From Candidatus Gastranaerophilales bacterium (GTDB taxonomy: Bacteria > Cyanobacteriota > Vampirovibrionia > Gastranaerophilales > Gastranaerophilaceae): a stretch of DNA of 59,502 bases. The notes below the pieces were generated by a model, which did not search any database, was not told the origin of the DNA, and saw nothing but the letters and a program-made list of their open reading frames with translations. Of the stretch, positions 34,485 through 43,445 are shown piece by piece; within the stretch, counting starts at the first letter, position 1, and every line of letters starts with the position of its first letter. The stretch covers positions 1 to 59,502 of the forward strand of contig CANQLG010000011.1 of assembly GCA_947624645.1 (NCBI GenBank). Reading direction: 5' to 3'. A program made the position numbers and the translations under genes.

Positions 34485-37286
34485 ATGTCTGATGCAAAAC
34501 AAAGAACATCTGTTAGGGAATTTGTTGATTTTTGGAAAGATAAAGAAGGCTATGAAAAAGGGGAAAGTCAGTCATTCTGGATTTCATTATTAAGAGATGT
34601 TTTAGGCATTGAACATCCTGAACAATTTATTACTTTTGAAGAACAAGTAAAATTAGACCATACAAGTTTTATAGACGGTTATATTGAAAAAACAAAAGTT
34701 TTGATTGAACAAAAAAGCTCTAAGATAGATTTAAACAAAGCTATTAAACAATCAGACGGAAGTTTATTAACTCCATTTCAGCAAGCAAAAAGATATAGAG
34801 CCGAATTACCATTTTCTAAACAACCAAGGTGGGTTATTATATCTAATTTTAAGAAATTTTGTATATATGATATGGAAGAGCCAAACGGCGAACCTCAAGA
34901 AATTTTACTTAAAGATTTAGAAAAAGAATATTATCGTTTGTCTTTTTTAACAGATACAGGAAATGAACATTTAAGAAAAGAAATGGAAGTTTCAATAAAA
35001 GCCGGAGATATAGTCGGGCTTTTATATGATGCTTTATTGAATCAGTATATTGATAAAACAAACGAAGAAACTCTAAAAAGTTTGAATATATTATGTGTTA
35101 GGTTAGTATTTTGTTTGTATGCGGAAGATGCGGGAATTTTCGGCAAACATGATATGTTTCTTGATTATATGAAACAGTTTGATACAAACCACATGAGAAA
35201 AGCCTTAATTGATTTATTCCAAATATTAAATACAAAAATTGAAGATAGAGACCCGTATTTAGAACCTGAATTAAAAGCATTCCCTTATGTAAATGGCGGA
35301 CTTTTTGCTAATAACAATATTGAAATACCATATTTTACCGATGATATTAGAGAATTACTTTTAAATAAAGCAAGTGCTGATTTTGATTGGTCTGAAATAA
35401 GCCCGACGATATTCGGTGCTGTTTTTGAAAGCACTTTAAACCCAGAAACAAGAAGAAAAGGCGGAATGCATTATACTTCAATAGAGAATATCCATAAAGT
35501 AATTGACCCGTTATTTATGGATGATTTAAATAAAGAATTTGAAGTTATAAAGAAACTGCCTGACAATAAAACAAGAGATAAAAAATTAACAGAATTCCAA
35601 AACAAAATTGCATGTTTGAATTTTTTAGACCCTGCTTGCGGTAGCGGAAACTTTTTAACTGAAACTTATATTTCTTTAAGAAAATTGGAAAATGAAATTT
35701 TATTTGAACTTTTAAAAGGTCAAAAGACCCTGGGCTCAATTGTTAATCCAATTAAAGTTTCCATAAAGCAATTTTACGGAATTGAAATAAATGATTTCGC
35801 CGTAACTGTTGCAAAAACTGCATTATGGATAGCTGAAAGCCAAATGATGAAAAAAACGGAAGATATAGTCCATATGGATTTAGATTTTCTTCCGCTAAAA
35901 ACATACGCAAATATTGTTGAAGGAAATGCCCTAAGGTTGAATTGGGAAGATGTTATATCAAAAGATAAACTTAATTATATTATGGGGAATCCACCTTTCG
36001 TTGGTGCATCAATGCAAACAAAAGAACAGAAGTCAGATATTATTGAAGTTTATAAAAAAAATAATAAAGTATATAATAAATCAGGTAAGTTAGACTATGT
36101 AGCAGGATGGTATGCAAAGTCTGCAGAGATTATGCATAATTCTAAAATAAAAACTGCATTAGTATCGACAAATAGCATTTGTCAAGGAGAATTAGTAGAA
36201 GATATATGGAAACCTTTATATTCCAAATTTAACATAAATATAGATTTTGCTTACCAAACTTTTAGATGGGATAGTGAATCTAATTTAAAAGCACATGTAC
36301 ATTGTGTTATCATTGGATTTAATTGTATTAATAATAAATCACCTAAAAAATTATACTCGGGTGAAAGACTTCAATTAGTAGAAAATATAAATGCCTATCT
36401 TATTAATGCGTCCAACATATTTATAGAAAGTCGTAAGAATCCCATTTCAAACGTTCCAAAATGTTCAAGAGGTAATCAACCAACAGATGGAGGCAATTTA
36501 ATTATTGAAGCTTCTGATTACAAAGACTTTATACAAAAGGAACCTAATTCAAAAAAATATATAAAAAAACTAATTGGTTCTTTTGAATTTATAAATTCAA
36601 AAGAACGATATTGTTTATGGTTGGTAAATGCCTCTCCAAATGAATTAAGAAGTATGCCTTTAGTAATGGATAGAATTAATAAAGTTAAAGAAATGCGGTT
36701 ATCAAGTACTTTTGAACAAACAAGAGAACTTGCCAATAAACCAACTATTTTCAGAGAGACATTAAATCCGGAACATTATATAATTATTCCACGTGTATCA
36801 TCTGAAAGACGAAGATATATACCAATGGGGTTCTTAAATTCAGATACAATTCCAACAGACTCCGTTATTATTGTCCCTGATACATCACTTTATCACTTTG
36901 GTATTTTAACTTCAAATGTTCACATGGCTTGGGTAAGAGCGGTTTGCGGTAGATTAAAAAGTGATTACAGATATTCAAAAGATATTGTTTACAATAATTT
37001 CCCATGGTGTAACCCGACTGATGAGCAAAAAGCAAAAATAGAGCACACTGCACAAGCAATTTTGGATGCCAGAGTGCTATATCCCGATTGTTCTTTAGCT
37101 GATTTATATGACGAACTCACAATGCCGCCTGAATTAAGAAAAGCACACCAAGAAAACGACAAAGCCGTAATGGAAGCATATGGCTTTAAAAAGAAAGATG
37201 AAAACGGTAAATACCATTGGCTAACAGAATCCGAAACCGTAGCAGAATTAATGAAAATGTATCAGGAGATTACACATGGTAAATAA
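34485..37286 (+). CDS. MmeI-like type IIG/IIL restriction-modification enzyme
   Basis: A 933-residue single-chain nuclease-methyltransferase. The N-terminal PD-(D/E)xK site is D64 with E75-x-K77 (IDGYIEKTKVLIEQKSS). A helical connector follows, then FGAVFE and the SAM motif DPACGSGNF (about 382). The adenine-N6 catalytic motif is NPPF (502). A target-recognition region (about 620-850) precedes the very conserved MmeI C-terminus (AQAILDARVLYPDCSLADLYDELTMPPELRKAHQENDKAVMEAYGF). Relatives bind an asymmetric site, methylate one strand and cut about 20 bp away. AAGGA lies ten bases upstream of the ATG. Its last 11 bases overlap the SIR2-like gene, so the two are translationally coupled. Confidence 0.92.
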   Translation: MSDAKQRTSVREFVDFWKDKEGYEKGESQSFWISLLRDVLGIEHPEQFITFEEQVKLDHTSFIDGYIEKTKVLIEQKSSKIDLNKAIKQSDGSLLTPFQQAKRYRAELPFSKQPRWVIISNFKKFCIYDMEEPNGEPQEILLKDLEKEYYRLSFLTDTGNEHLRKEMEVSIKAGDIVGLLYDALLNQYIDKTNEETLKSLNILCVRLVFCLYAEDAGIFGKHDMFLDYMKQFDTNHMRKALIDLFQILNTKIEDRDPYLEPELKAFPYVNGGLFANNNIEIPYFTDDIRELLLNKASADFDWSEISPTIFGAVFESTLNPETRRKGGMHYTSIENIHKVIDPLFMDDLNKEFEVIKKLPDNKTRDKKLTEFQNKIACLNFLDPACGSGNFLTETYISLRKLENEILFELLKGQKTLGSIVNPIKVSIKQFYGIEINDFAVTVAKTALWIAESQMMKKTEDIVHMDLDFLPLKTYANIVEGNALRLNWEDVISKDKLNYIMGNPPFVGASMQTKEQKSDIIEVYKKNNKVYNKSGKLDYVAGWYAKSAEIMHNSKIKTALVSTNSICQGELVEDIWKPLYSKFNINIDFAYQTFRWDSESNLKAHVHCVIIGFNCINNKSPKKLYSGERLQLVENINAYLINASNIFIESRKNPISNVPKCSRGNQPTDGGNLIIEASDYKDFIQKEPNSKKYIKKLIGSFEFINSKERYCLWLVNASPNELRSMPLVMDRINKVKEMRLSSTFEQTRELANKPTIFRETLNPEHYIIIPRVSSERRRYIPMGFLNSDTIPTDSVIIVPDTSLYHFGILTSNVHMAWVRAVCGRLKSDYRYSKDIVYNNFPWCNPTDEQKAKIEHTAQAILDARVLYPDCSLADLYDELTMPPELRKAHQENDKAVMEAYGFKKKDENGKYHWLTESETVAELMKMYQEITHGK

Positions 37287-38298
37287 AGTATTTTTTCTTG
37301 GTGCGGGTTTTTCAATTGCTCTTGCTCAACAGTGTGTAACCAATAGTAAAAAATATCCTACACTAAAAAATTTGTCCAATGAAATATTAAATAACTTCTC
37401 AAAAAATTCTATATATGCCCATTTGAATGAAATTTCAAAAAAATATAAAAATAACATTGAACATTTATTAACATATTTGTATTCTGACTTACCTTGGCAA
37501 AATCCACAGATGTTACATTTGGATAAAGCATTGTATTTTGAACTTTCAAATAAAATTGCAGATTATTTTAATAATATAGATAATAACTCCGAGTATGATT
37601 TTCAAAAGAGTGATATTTTGGCAAAATATATTATAGATAATAAAATTCCAACTATTACACTAAATTACGATACTTTGTTAGAAAAATTGTTGTTTTATCA
37701 TCTATTTAAAGAAGATTCTTATGGCAAATTTTTTAATTATTTTTATAATCAAGCTATTACTGATATAACCGAAAGAACACCACAAGGGTATGCTTGCCTT
37801 GAAGATTATTTTACAATCAAAGTACTTCAAGAAAAAAATAATTTTCCCGCTATTCATAAACTCCATGGCTCAATAAATTGGCTTTGGTCCGGTACAAATC
37901 CCGCTGACCCTATATATATCACCCATGGAAATGCAGATAAATATTTGCGAAAGGATTTGACTTCATATATTATTCCACCCGTACTTGATAAAACAAAGTT
38001 TTATAATCACAATATATTAAAAAGTATATGGGCAGATGCGTATGATGTCCTTAAAAATGCGGATGAAATATATATTATTGGTTTTTCGTTTCCGGTAACA
38101 GATTTATCTGTAAGGTTTTTATTTAATTCAGCATTAAATAATAAAGAAAAACAAGTAAATATATATGCAATTAATACAGACGAGAAAATTAAAAGCAGAT
38201 ACAAAGAAATATTTGGAAATAATGTTGATTTTACATACTGTTGTGAAAATGCATTAAATGAGTTTATAAACAAATATATTGGAGAAGAAACTAAATAA
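37276..38298 (+). CDS. SIR2-like domain protein (putative NADase defence effector)
   Basis: A 340-residue protein with SIR2-fold signatures: GAGFS (10-13 within FFLGAGFS), TLNYD with N130, KLHGS with H197, and IIGFSFPVTD (about 270). These match the SIR2-2 type seen in anti-phage systems (Thoeris, DSR, Avs), where it destroys NAD. No second domain is apparent. It starts 11 bases inside the MmeI-like gene, the strongest clue to its role: the pair would be made together in fixed ratio. Whether it is an effector, a regulator or a passenger is inference. Confidence 0.8.
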   Translation: MVNKVFFLGAGFSIALAQQCVTNSKKYPTLKNLSNEILNNFSKNSIYAHLNEISKKYKNNIEHLLTYLYSDLPWQNPQMLHLDKALYFELSNKIADYFNNIDNNSEYDFQKSDILAKYIIDNKIPTITLNYDTLLEKLLFYHLFKEDSYGKFFNYFYNQAITDITERTPQGYACLEDYFTIKVLQEKNNFPAIHKLHGSINWLWSGTNPADPIYITHGNADKYLRKDLTSYIIPPVLDKTKFYNHNILKSIWADAYDVLKNADEIYIIGFSFPVTDLSVRFLFNSALNNKEKQVNIYAINTDEKIKSRYKEIFGNNVDFTYCCENALNEFINKYIGEETK

Positions 38299-38320
38299 AT
38301 CAAAGAGATTATATATTAAC

Positions 38321-38626
38321 TTAAATATTTTTAGAGGATTTATTTCGTTTTTTGACTTTTTTATATGAATCATCATGATTATCAATTGACATTATAGTTA
38401 CAAACATTTTTTCTTCATCAATTTTAAAAAGGATTCTATAACCTTTATTCCAATCCATTCCCCTAATTCCTTGCAAATCTCCTGTTTTTGCTCTTGAACT
38501 ACCATAAGGATTAGTTTCTAATTTTTTTATTGACCTATAAAGTGCCTCTAAATTAATACCCGATTTTTTCAATTTTGGTATATCTTCATCAAGCACGCTT
38601 TTTATTAATTTTACTTGATACACCAA
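38321..38626 (-). CDS. RelE/ParE-type toxin
   Basis: A 101-residue toxin: YQVKLIKSVLDEDIPKLKKSGINLEALYRSIKKLETNPYGSSRAKTGDLQGIRGMDWNKGYRILFKIDEEKMFVTIMSIDNHDDSYK fits the RelE/ParE fold with conserved YRILFKID and a final basic tail. It is probably a ribosome-dependent mRNA interferase or a gyrase poison; the two cannot be told apart here. Its start overlaps the MerR-like antitoxin gene by 38 bases. Confidence 0.82.
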   Translation of the reverse strand: MVYQVKLIKSVLDEDIPKLKKSGINLEALYRSIKKLETNPYGSSRAKTGDLQGIRGMDWNKGYRILFKIDEEKMFVTIMSIDNHDDSYKKVKKRNKSSKNI

Positions 38627-39158
38627 AAATACTTCCCTCTATCTCTTCTAATGAAATCAAAGAATCATTCGCTTCTTGTTCTTCAGCTTCTTTTATTCTT
38701 TCATTATATTTTTTTATTGCAGCGTCAATAGTTTGAGTTATTGCACCTAAAGGTACTACAAAAGGCATTACAAGCTGACCACCTTTATTTGCAGCAAGCC
38801 ATTTCGCACTATAATCATTTATATTAATTTTAGATTCTGGGGCACATAATACATCTTGACCATTAGAAATTAATAATAACTCCGATAAAGGTGAAGAATA
38901 ATCAAAAGTATTTTGAAGATATGATATTGCAAGCTTTATATTAGATAGGCTAATTTTATTCGCTCTTAAATATACAACTGTTTTTATTTCAATAATATCT
39001 TTAAATGAATATAGTCTGATTGTTCCCCGCCCTGACGACTTAATAATGCTTGGAGATACAAGTCCTTTTCTATCCCATAAATTTAACTGAGATACACTTG
39101 CACCAGTCAAGGAAGAAACAAAATTAGTATTAAATGCTATTTTTAAATTATTATCCAT
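38589..39158 (-). CDS. MerR-like HTH antitoxin
   Basis: A 189-residue DNA-binding protein with an N-terminal MerR-like helix-turn-helix (FVSSLTGASVSQLNLWDRKGLVSPS, RLYSFKDIIEIKTVVYLRA, about 15-65). The middle is mixed alpha/beta and the tail (about 150-189, AEEQEANDSLISLEEIEGSIF) probably holds the toxin-binding part. Antitoxin-first order and long overlap with the RelE-like toxin indicate one operon with autoregulation. TAAAAT lies six bases before the ATG and there is no Shine-Dalgarno sequence. Confidence 0.78.
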   Translation of the reverse strand: MDNNLKIAFNTNFVSSLTGASVSQLNLWDRKGLVSPSIIKSSGRGTIRLYSFKDIIEIKTVVYLRANKISLSNIKLAISYLQNTFDYSSPLSELLLISNGQDVLCAPESKININDYSAKWLAANKGGQLVMPFVVPLGAITQTIDAAIKKYNERIKEAEEQEANDSLISLEEIEGSIFGVSSKINKKRA

Positions 39159-39164
39159 ATATAT

Positions 39165-39170
39165 ATTTTA
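39165..39170 (-). promoter_or_regulatory. -10-like hexamer six bases before the MerR-like antitoxin start
   Basis: TAAAAT, then ATATAT, then ATG on the minus strand. Same arrangement as higB. Confidence 0.4.
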
Positions 39171-39256
39171 ACATACTTAATAATTTTTTAAAGTGTCCAG
39201 ATAATTTATTAAAACTATCATATTATTAAAAAACACTATTTATAATATAAGATTAA

Positions 39257-39646
39257 TTAATTCAATACAAAATAGCTAAGGTTCAAATAGAAAGCGAAGC
39301 TTACCCAAACCAAATAAGGTACAAGCAGGATTGAAGCAAGTTTAGAGTGCTTAAAGAAAAATATAACGGTAAGTAAAATAAACAGCCACATAAAAATTAT
39401 TATGGCAAGTGCGCCTCCGATGCTTTCAAGACGAAAAAATACGGGCGACCAAGCAAAATTTAAGAGCATTTGTATTATGAAAAAAGCCAAAGGCAGTCTT
39501 TTTTCTTTTGTCATTCCGCCTTTTATAAACAGTATAAATGAAATCGCAATAAGAATGTATAAAATTGTCCACACCGGAGCAAACAGCCAATCGGGCGGGC
39601 TCAAAAAGGGTTTATTAAGACTATCAAACCATTCCATGTTTTTCAT
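39257..39646 (-). CDS. TspO/MBR family membrane protein
   Basis: A 129-residue five-helix membrane protein: WFDSLNKPFLSPPDWLFAPVWTILYILIAISFILF opens it, with the family Pro/Trp-rich PPxWxFxPVWT signature, and LNFAWSPVFFR and YLVWVSFAFYLNLSYFVLN follow. TspO proteins bind porphyrins or sterols and are often stress-linked. The start used is ATG 39646; a TTG six codons earlier is less plausible. TATAAT at 39673-39678 lies upstream; no clear ribosome-binding site. Confidence 0.9.
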   Translation of the reverse strand: MKNMEWFDSLNKPFLSPPDWLFAPVWTILYILIAISFILFIKGGMTKEKRLPLAFFIIQMLLNFAWSPVFFRLESIGGALAIIIFMWLFILLTVIFFFKHSKLASILLVPYLVWVSFAFYLNLSYFVLN

Positions 39647-39684
39647 ATAGCTAATATATGCCAAATTTAAAAATTATACCTTAG

Positions 39685-40413
39685 TTATTCGGTTATAGCC
39701 TTTATGATAATTTCTTTTGCCTTAATTGCTTCTTGTTTTGTTAAAGGTTTTGTATCTTTTAGTGTATAGTCTATATTTAATTGCTTATATTTTTCTTTTG
39801 CCATATCGTGGTAAGGCAATACATCCAGAATCTTTACGCTTTTTAGCGTTTTTATAAATTTGCCCAAGTTGATTAAATCTTCTTTTTTATCTGTCAGGTT
39901 TGGAACAACAACATGCCTTATCCACATAGGAATATTGTTATTTGAAAGATATTTTGCAAATTCAAGCACTGATTTATTGGAATGTCCCGTTAATTTTTTA
40001 TGTGCTTCTTCATCAATATGCTTGATATCAAGTAAAACAAGGTCTGTATATTTTATAAGCTCATCGTATTTTTTTGTGTTATCAAATAAAATCCCTGAAG
40101 TATCAAGAGCGGTATGGATATTTTTTTCTTTTGCACCTTTGAATAACTCAATAATAAAATCTATCTGTAATAACGGTTCGCCGCCTGATACGGTAAGTCC
40201 GCCGTTTCGCAAAAATTCTTTTACTCCGTCATATTGAGATAATATTTCTCGGACTGATATATGTCTGTTTACTGCCATATTCCAAGTGTCAGGATTATGA
40301 CAGTACTTACACCGCATAGGACAGCCTTGCATAAATACAACAAATCTTACCCCGGGGCCATCCACAGTTCCAAAGGTTTCTATTGAATGAATATTACCCT
40401 TATTTTCTTTCAT
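39685..40413 (-). CDS. pflA: Pyruvate formate-lyase activating enzyme
   Basis: A 242-residue radical SAM activase: iron-sulfur motif C31-x3-C35-x2-C38 (QGCPMRCKYCHNPDTW), GGEPLLQ, DTSGI and DIKHID. It inserts the glycyl radical in pyruvate formate-lyase. It is last in the minus-strand cluster after the two PFL ORFs and the TonB-like gene, overlapping the latter by 14 bases. Confidence 0.95.
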   Translation of the reverse strand: MKENKGNIHSIETFGTVDGPGVRFVVFMQGCPMRCKYCHNPDTWNMAVNRHISVREILSQYDGVKEFLRNGGLTVSGGEPLLQIDFIIELFKGAKEKNIHTALDTSGILFDNTKKYDELIKYTDLVLLDIKHIDEEAHKKLTGHSNKSVLEFAKYLSNNNIPMWIRHVVVPNLTDKKEDLINLGKFIKTLKSVKILDVLPYHDMAKEKYKQLNIDYTLKDTKPLTKQEAIKAKEIIIKAITE

Positions 40414-40924
40414 TTTTATCTAATTTCATATTTAAAATATTATAATCAAAGTTAAATAATATATCTACGTCATCAAACTCACAATCTTTTGGCAAAGGCG
40501 GCAAAGGACTTGATTCTAATACCGCATCTATTGCGGAATTATCCATTTCTTTATTACCGGAAGATTTTTTTACTTTTATATCGGTAACTTTTCCGTCTTT
40601 ATAAACTTTAAAAAGCAATATAACTTTCTTACTCTCATTAGTTTTTACAGGATTCCAATTTTCTTTAATTTTTTGTTGGATGTCAGATATATAATCTTGA
40701 AAAATAGGGGGATTTTCATCCTGCTTTTCTATTTTTTTTATATTTTCAGATGCTATTTTTTTGTATTTATTATAAAGCTTTTTTACTTCAACTTTGTCAA
40801 AGCAAAAAATTAACATAAAAACAATGTCTATAAGTAATAGAGCCAAAAATAATATTAATAATTTTCCCCAAGACTTTTTTATAGGTTTTATCTCCGTTTC
40901 ATTATCATTTGTTGGAGAATACAT
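40400..40924 (-). CDS. TonB C-terminal-like envelope protein inside the pfl operon
   Basis: A 174-residue protein with a cytoplasmic N-terminus, one membrane helix (about 21-43, [22 protein letters not shown]), a basic linker, and a C-terminal TonB/TolA-like domain (about 83-165): [61 protein letters not shown]. This resembles the periplasmic domain of TonB-family transducers. Its ATG is 20 bases inside the glycyl-radical ORF, and its end overlaps pflA, so it is physically committed to the PFL operon although no functional link is known. Confidence 0.75.
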   Translation of the reverse strand: MYSPTNDNETEIKPIKKSWGKLLILFLALLLIDIVFMLIFCFDKVEVKKLYNKYKKIASENIKKIEKQDENPPIFQDYISDIQQKIKENWNPVKTNESKKVILLFKVYKDGKVTDIKVKKSSGNKEMDNSAIDAVLESSPLPPLPKDCEFDDVDILFNFDYNILNMKLDKNERK

Positions 40925-41180
40925 TAGTCATAGCCTTATTACTTCCGATTTGAGAATGAAAAGTTCTTGAGATGACATCATTTTGTTGTTCTTTTGTTAA
41001 TTTATGGAAATTAACCGCATAACCCGAAACTCTTACAGTTAATTGAGGGTACTTTTCGGGATGTTGTTGAGCATCCAAAAGAGTTTCACGGTTAAAAACA
41101 TTAACGTTTAAATGGTGTCCGCCTTTTTCAACGTAACCGTCAAGTAAACTGATTAAATTTTCTTCTTGCATTGTAGCCAT
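40905..41180 (-). CDS. Glycyl-radical subunit of a split pyruvate formate-lyase
   Basis: A 91-residue ORF equal to the C-terminal glycyl-radical domain of [42 protein letters not shown], with G53 in RVSGYAV as the radical site, then [15 protein letters not shown], which ends E. coli PflB. It has its own ATG and a strong ribosome-binding site (GAGGGGAG). It is in a different frame from the large subunit, 22 bases after its stop, and its N-terminus duplicates in alignment the last part of the large subunit, so a simple sequencing frameshift does not explain it. It resembles the free domain GrcA (YfiD). It must join the large subunit to form active PFL. Confidence 0.88.
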   Translation of the reverse strand: MATMQEENLISLLDGYVEKGGHHLNVNVFNRETLLDAQQHPEKYPQLTVRVSGYAVNFHKLTKEQQNDVISRTFHSQIGSNKAMTNVFSNK

Positions 41181-41202
41181 TATAAATCTCCCCTCACCAA
41201 AA

Positions 41203-43284
41203 TTAATTTAAATTGTTATCGCAACAACCTTTATCTAAGTTAAAAATCAAATCTCCCATAATTATTTCATCTTTACCAAGCGCATCAGGAATGATGGAAA
41301 AAGTATTGGAAATACCGTCTTGAGCATCTTCAAACGGTAATTTTGCAACCGAAGAAAGTGAAGCTAAAGCACCGCTGGAATCACGTCCGTGCATTGGGTT
41401 AGCACCGGGGGCTAAAGGAACTCCCGCTTTTCTTCCGTCAGGTGTATTACCTGTCTTTTTGCCGTATACAACGTTCGATGTTATTGTTAAAATTGACATT
41501 GTAGGGATTGAATTACGATAAGTATAGTGTTTTCTGATTTTTGCCATAAATGATTTTACCAAATGTACGGCTAAATCATCTACTCTGTCATCGTTATTAC
41601 CATATTTCGGAAAATCTCCTTCGACTTCATAATCAACAACTATACCGTTTTCATCCCTTATTGTTCTGACTTTCGCATATTTTATAGCTGAAAGCGAATC
41701 CGCAACAACAGATAAACCTGCAATACCCGTTGCAAAATAACGTTTTACGTCTTTATCCATAAGTGCCATTTGGGCTTTTTCGTAGCAGTATTTATCATGC
41801 ATATAATGAATAACATTTAATGTATTCACATAAAGTACGGCCAGCCATTCCATCATAGCATCATACTTTTCCATAACTTCATTAAATTCCAAATACTCGG
41901 AAGTAACAGGCTGATACTTAGGCCCTATCTGCTCTTTAAGTCTTTCATCCACACCGCCGTTAATAGCGTATAGCAAACATTTTGCAAGATTTGCTCTTGC
42001 TCCGAAAAATTGCATTTCTTTACCAACTACCATAGAAGAAACGCAGCAGGCTATTGCATAGTCATCACCATGCATAACTCGCATTAAATCATCATTTTCA
42101 TACTGGATAGAAGATGTTTTTATTGAGATATGCGCACAATATTCTTTGAACCCTTTTGGTAAATTTTTAGACCATAAAACAGTCATATTAGGTTCAGGAG
42201 CACTGCCTAAATTTTCAAGTGTATGAAGATATCTGAATGAATTTTTAGTTACAAGCGGGCGCCCGTCTACTCCCATACCTGCAATGGATTCCGTAACCCA
42301 TACGGGATCACCCGAGAAAAGCTCGTTATATTCGGGAGTTCTTGCAAACCTTATTAATCTTAATTTCATTATAAAATGGTCAATAAGCTCTTGAGCTTGG
42401 ACTTCAGTCAATGTGCCGTTTCTTAAATCACGTTCAATATATATATCCAAAAAAGTGGAAGTTCTGCCAAGGCTCATAGCAGCACCATTTTGCTCTTTTA
42501 CGGCAGCAAGATAGCCGAAATATAACCATTGAACAGCTTCTTTAGCGTTTTGAGCGGGTTTTGAAATGTCAAAACCGTAAATCTGACCCAGCTGCTTCAT
42601 TTCTTCAAGCGCTCTTATCTGGTCTGTGACTTCTTCTCGCAATTGAATTCTATCGGGTGTCATTTCACCCTCTAAAGACTTAAATTGATATTGTTTATCT
42701 TCAATCAATCTGTCAATTCCATAGAGAGCAACCCGTCTGTAATCACCGATAATTCTTCCTCTGCCGTATGCATCAGGTAAACCCGTAATAATTGCCGAAT
42801 GTCTTGCCGCTTTCATCTCCGGAGTATATACATCAAATACTCCCTGATTGTGGGTTTTTCTATATTTTGTAAAAATTTCTGATATTTCTTCGTCAACTTT
42901 ATAGCCGTAGGAAAAACATGCTGCCTGTGCCATTCTTATCCCGCCAAAAGGCTGCATAGAACGTTTAAGCGGCTTATCAGTTTGCAGTCCGACAATTTGT
43001 TCAAGTTCTCTGTCTATATAACCTGCATCATGAGAAGTAATTGTGGAAACAACTTTTGTATCCATATCAAGAACGCCACCCTTTTCACGTTCCTGTCTGA
43101 AAAGCTCGGTGCATTCCTGCCATAATCTGTTTGTAGCTTCGGTCGGTTCGGCCAAAAAAGATGCTTCACCCTCATAAGGAGTATAATTTGTTTGAATAAA
43201 ATCCCTTACATCAATTTCATGCTGCCATTTTCCCGATTTAAAATCCAAAGTTTCAGATACATATTCCCCTGCAATGTCTTGCAT
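41203..43284 (-). CDS. pflB: Pyruvate formate-lyase large subunit (lacks glycyl-radical domain)
   Basis: A 693-residue PFL that converts pyruvate and CoA to acetyl-CoA and formate. It matches PflB from [10 protein letters not shown] through the catalytic pair C413-C414 (AIACCVSSM) and [24 protein letters not shown] to [14 protein letters not shown]. It stops shortly after (CCDNNLN) just where PflB would enter the glycyl-radical domain, which is encoded by the next ORF. AAGGGAG precedes the ATG at 43284. A TATACT at 43342-43347 may be the -10. Confidence 0.93.
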   Translation of the reverse strand: MQDIAGEYVSETLDFKSGKWQHEIDVRDFIQTNYTPYEGEASFLAEPTEATNRLWQECTELFRQEREKGGVLDMDTKVVSTITSHDAGYIDRELEQIVGLQTDKPLKRSMQPFGGIRMAQAACFSYGYKVDEEISEIFTKYRKTHNQGVFDVYTPEMKAARHSAIITGLPDAYGRGRIIGDYRRVALYGIDRLIEDKQYQFKSLEGEMTPDRIQLREEVTDQIRALEEMKQLGQIYGFDISKPAQNAKEAVQWLYFGYLAAVKEQNGAAMSLGRTSTFLDIYIERDLRNGTLTEVQAQELIDHFIMKLRLIRFARTPEYNELFSGDPVWVTESIAGMGVDGRPLVTKNSFRYLHTLENLGSAPEPNMTVLWSKNLPKGFKEYCAHISIKTSSIQYENDDLMRVMHGDDYAIACCVSSMVVGKEMQFFGARANLAKCLLYAINGGVDERLKEQIGPKYQPVTSEYLEFNEVMEKYDAMMEWLAVLYVNTLNVIHYMHDKYCYEKAQMALMDKDVKRYFATGIAGLSVVADSLSAIKYAKVRTIRDENGIVVDYEVEGDFPKYGNNDDRVDDLAVHLVKSFMAKIRKHYTYRNSIPTMSILTITSNVVYGKKTGNTPDGRKAGVPLAPGANPMHGRDSSGALASLSSVAKLPFEDAQDGISNTFSIIPDALGKDEIIMGDLIFNLDKGCCDNNLN

Positions 43285-43341
43285 AAATACTCCCTTTTAA
43301 ATTTTTACGACTAGCAGAATATCCCTAAACGCTATCAGAAA

Positions 43342-43347
43342 AGTATA
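43342..43347 (-). promoter_or_regulatory. Candidate -10 box of the pfl operon
   Basis: TATACT on the minus strand, 57 bases upstream of the pflB start, in a short inverted repeat (GCTAT...ATAGC). The -35 (GTTAAT) is weak. Confidence 0.35.
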
Positions 43348-43445
43348 GCATAAATGAGTTCTTATTAACAGTCTTTAAATAAAATTTTAAAAATTTTGAT
43401 TATGTGATAAAATCTAAAATACAGGTGATAAAAGAGGGCAGGCAT

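Noticed and set aside
40905-43284. Split pflB as a simple sequencing frameshift
   Set aside because: The second ORF has its own ATG and strong ribosome-binding site, and the two ORFs align to an overlapping stretch of PflB; one base added or lost would not restore a normal protein. Read support should still be checked.
43404-43445. GTG start for CoA-transferase subunit A at 43404
   Set aside because: It adds 14 unconserved residues and overlaps a probable promoter element; TTG at 43446 after AGAGGG gives the family N-terminus.
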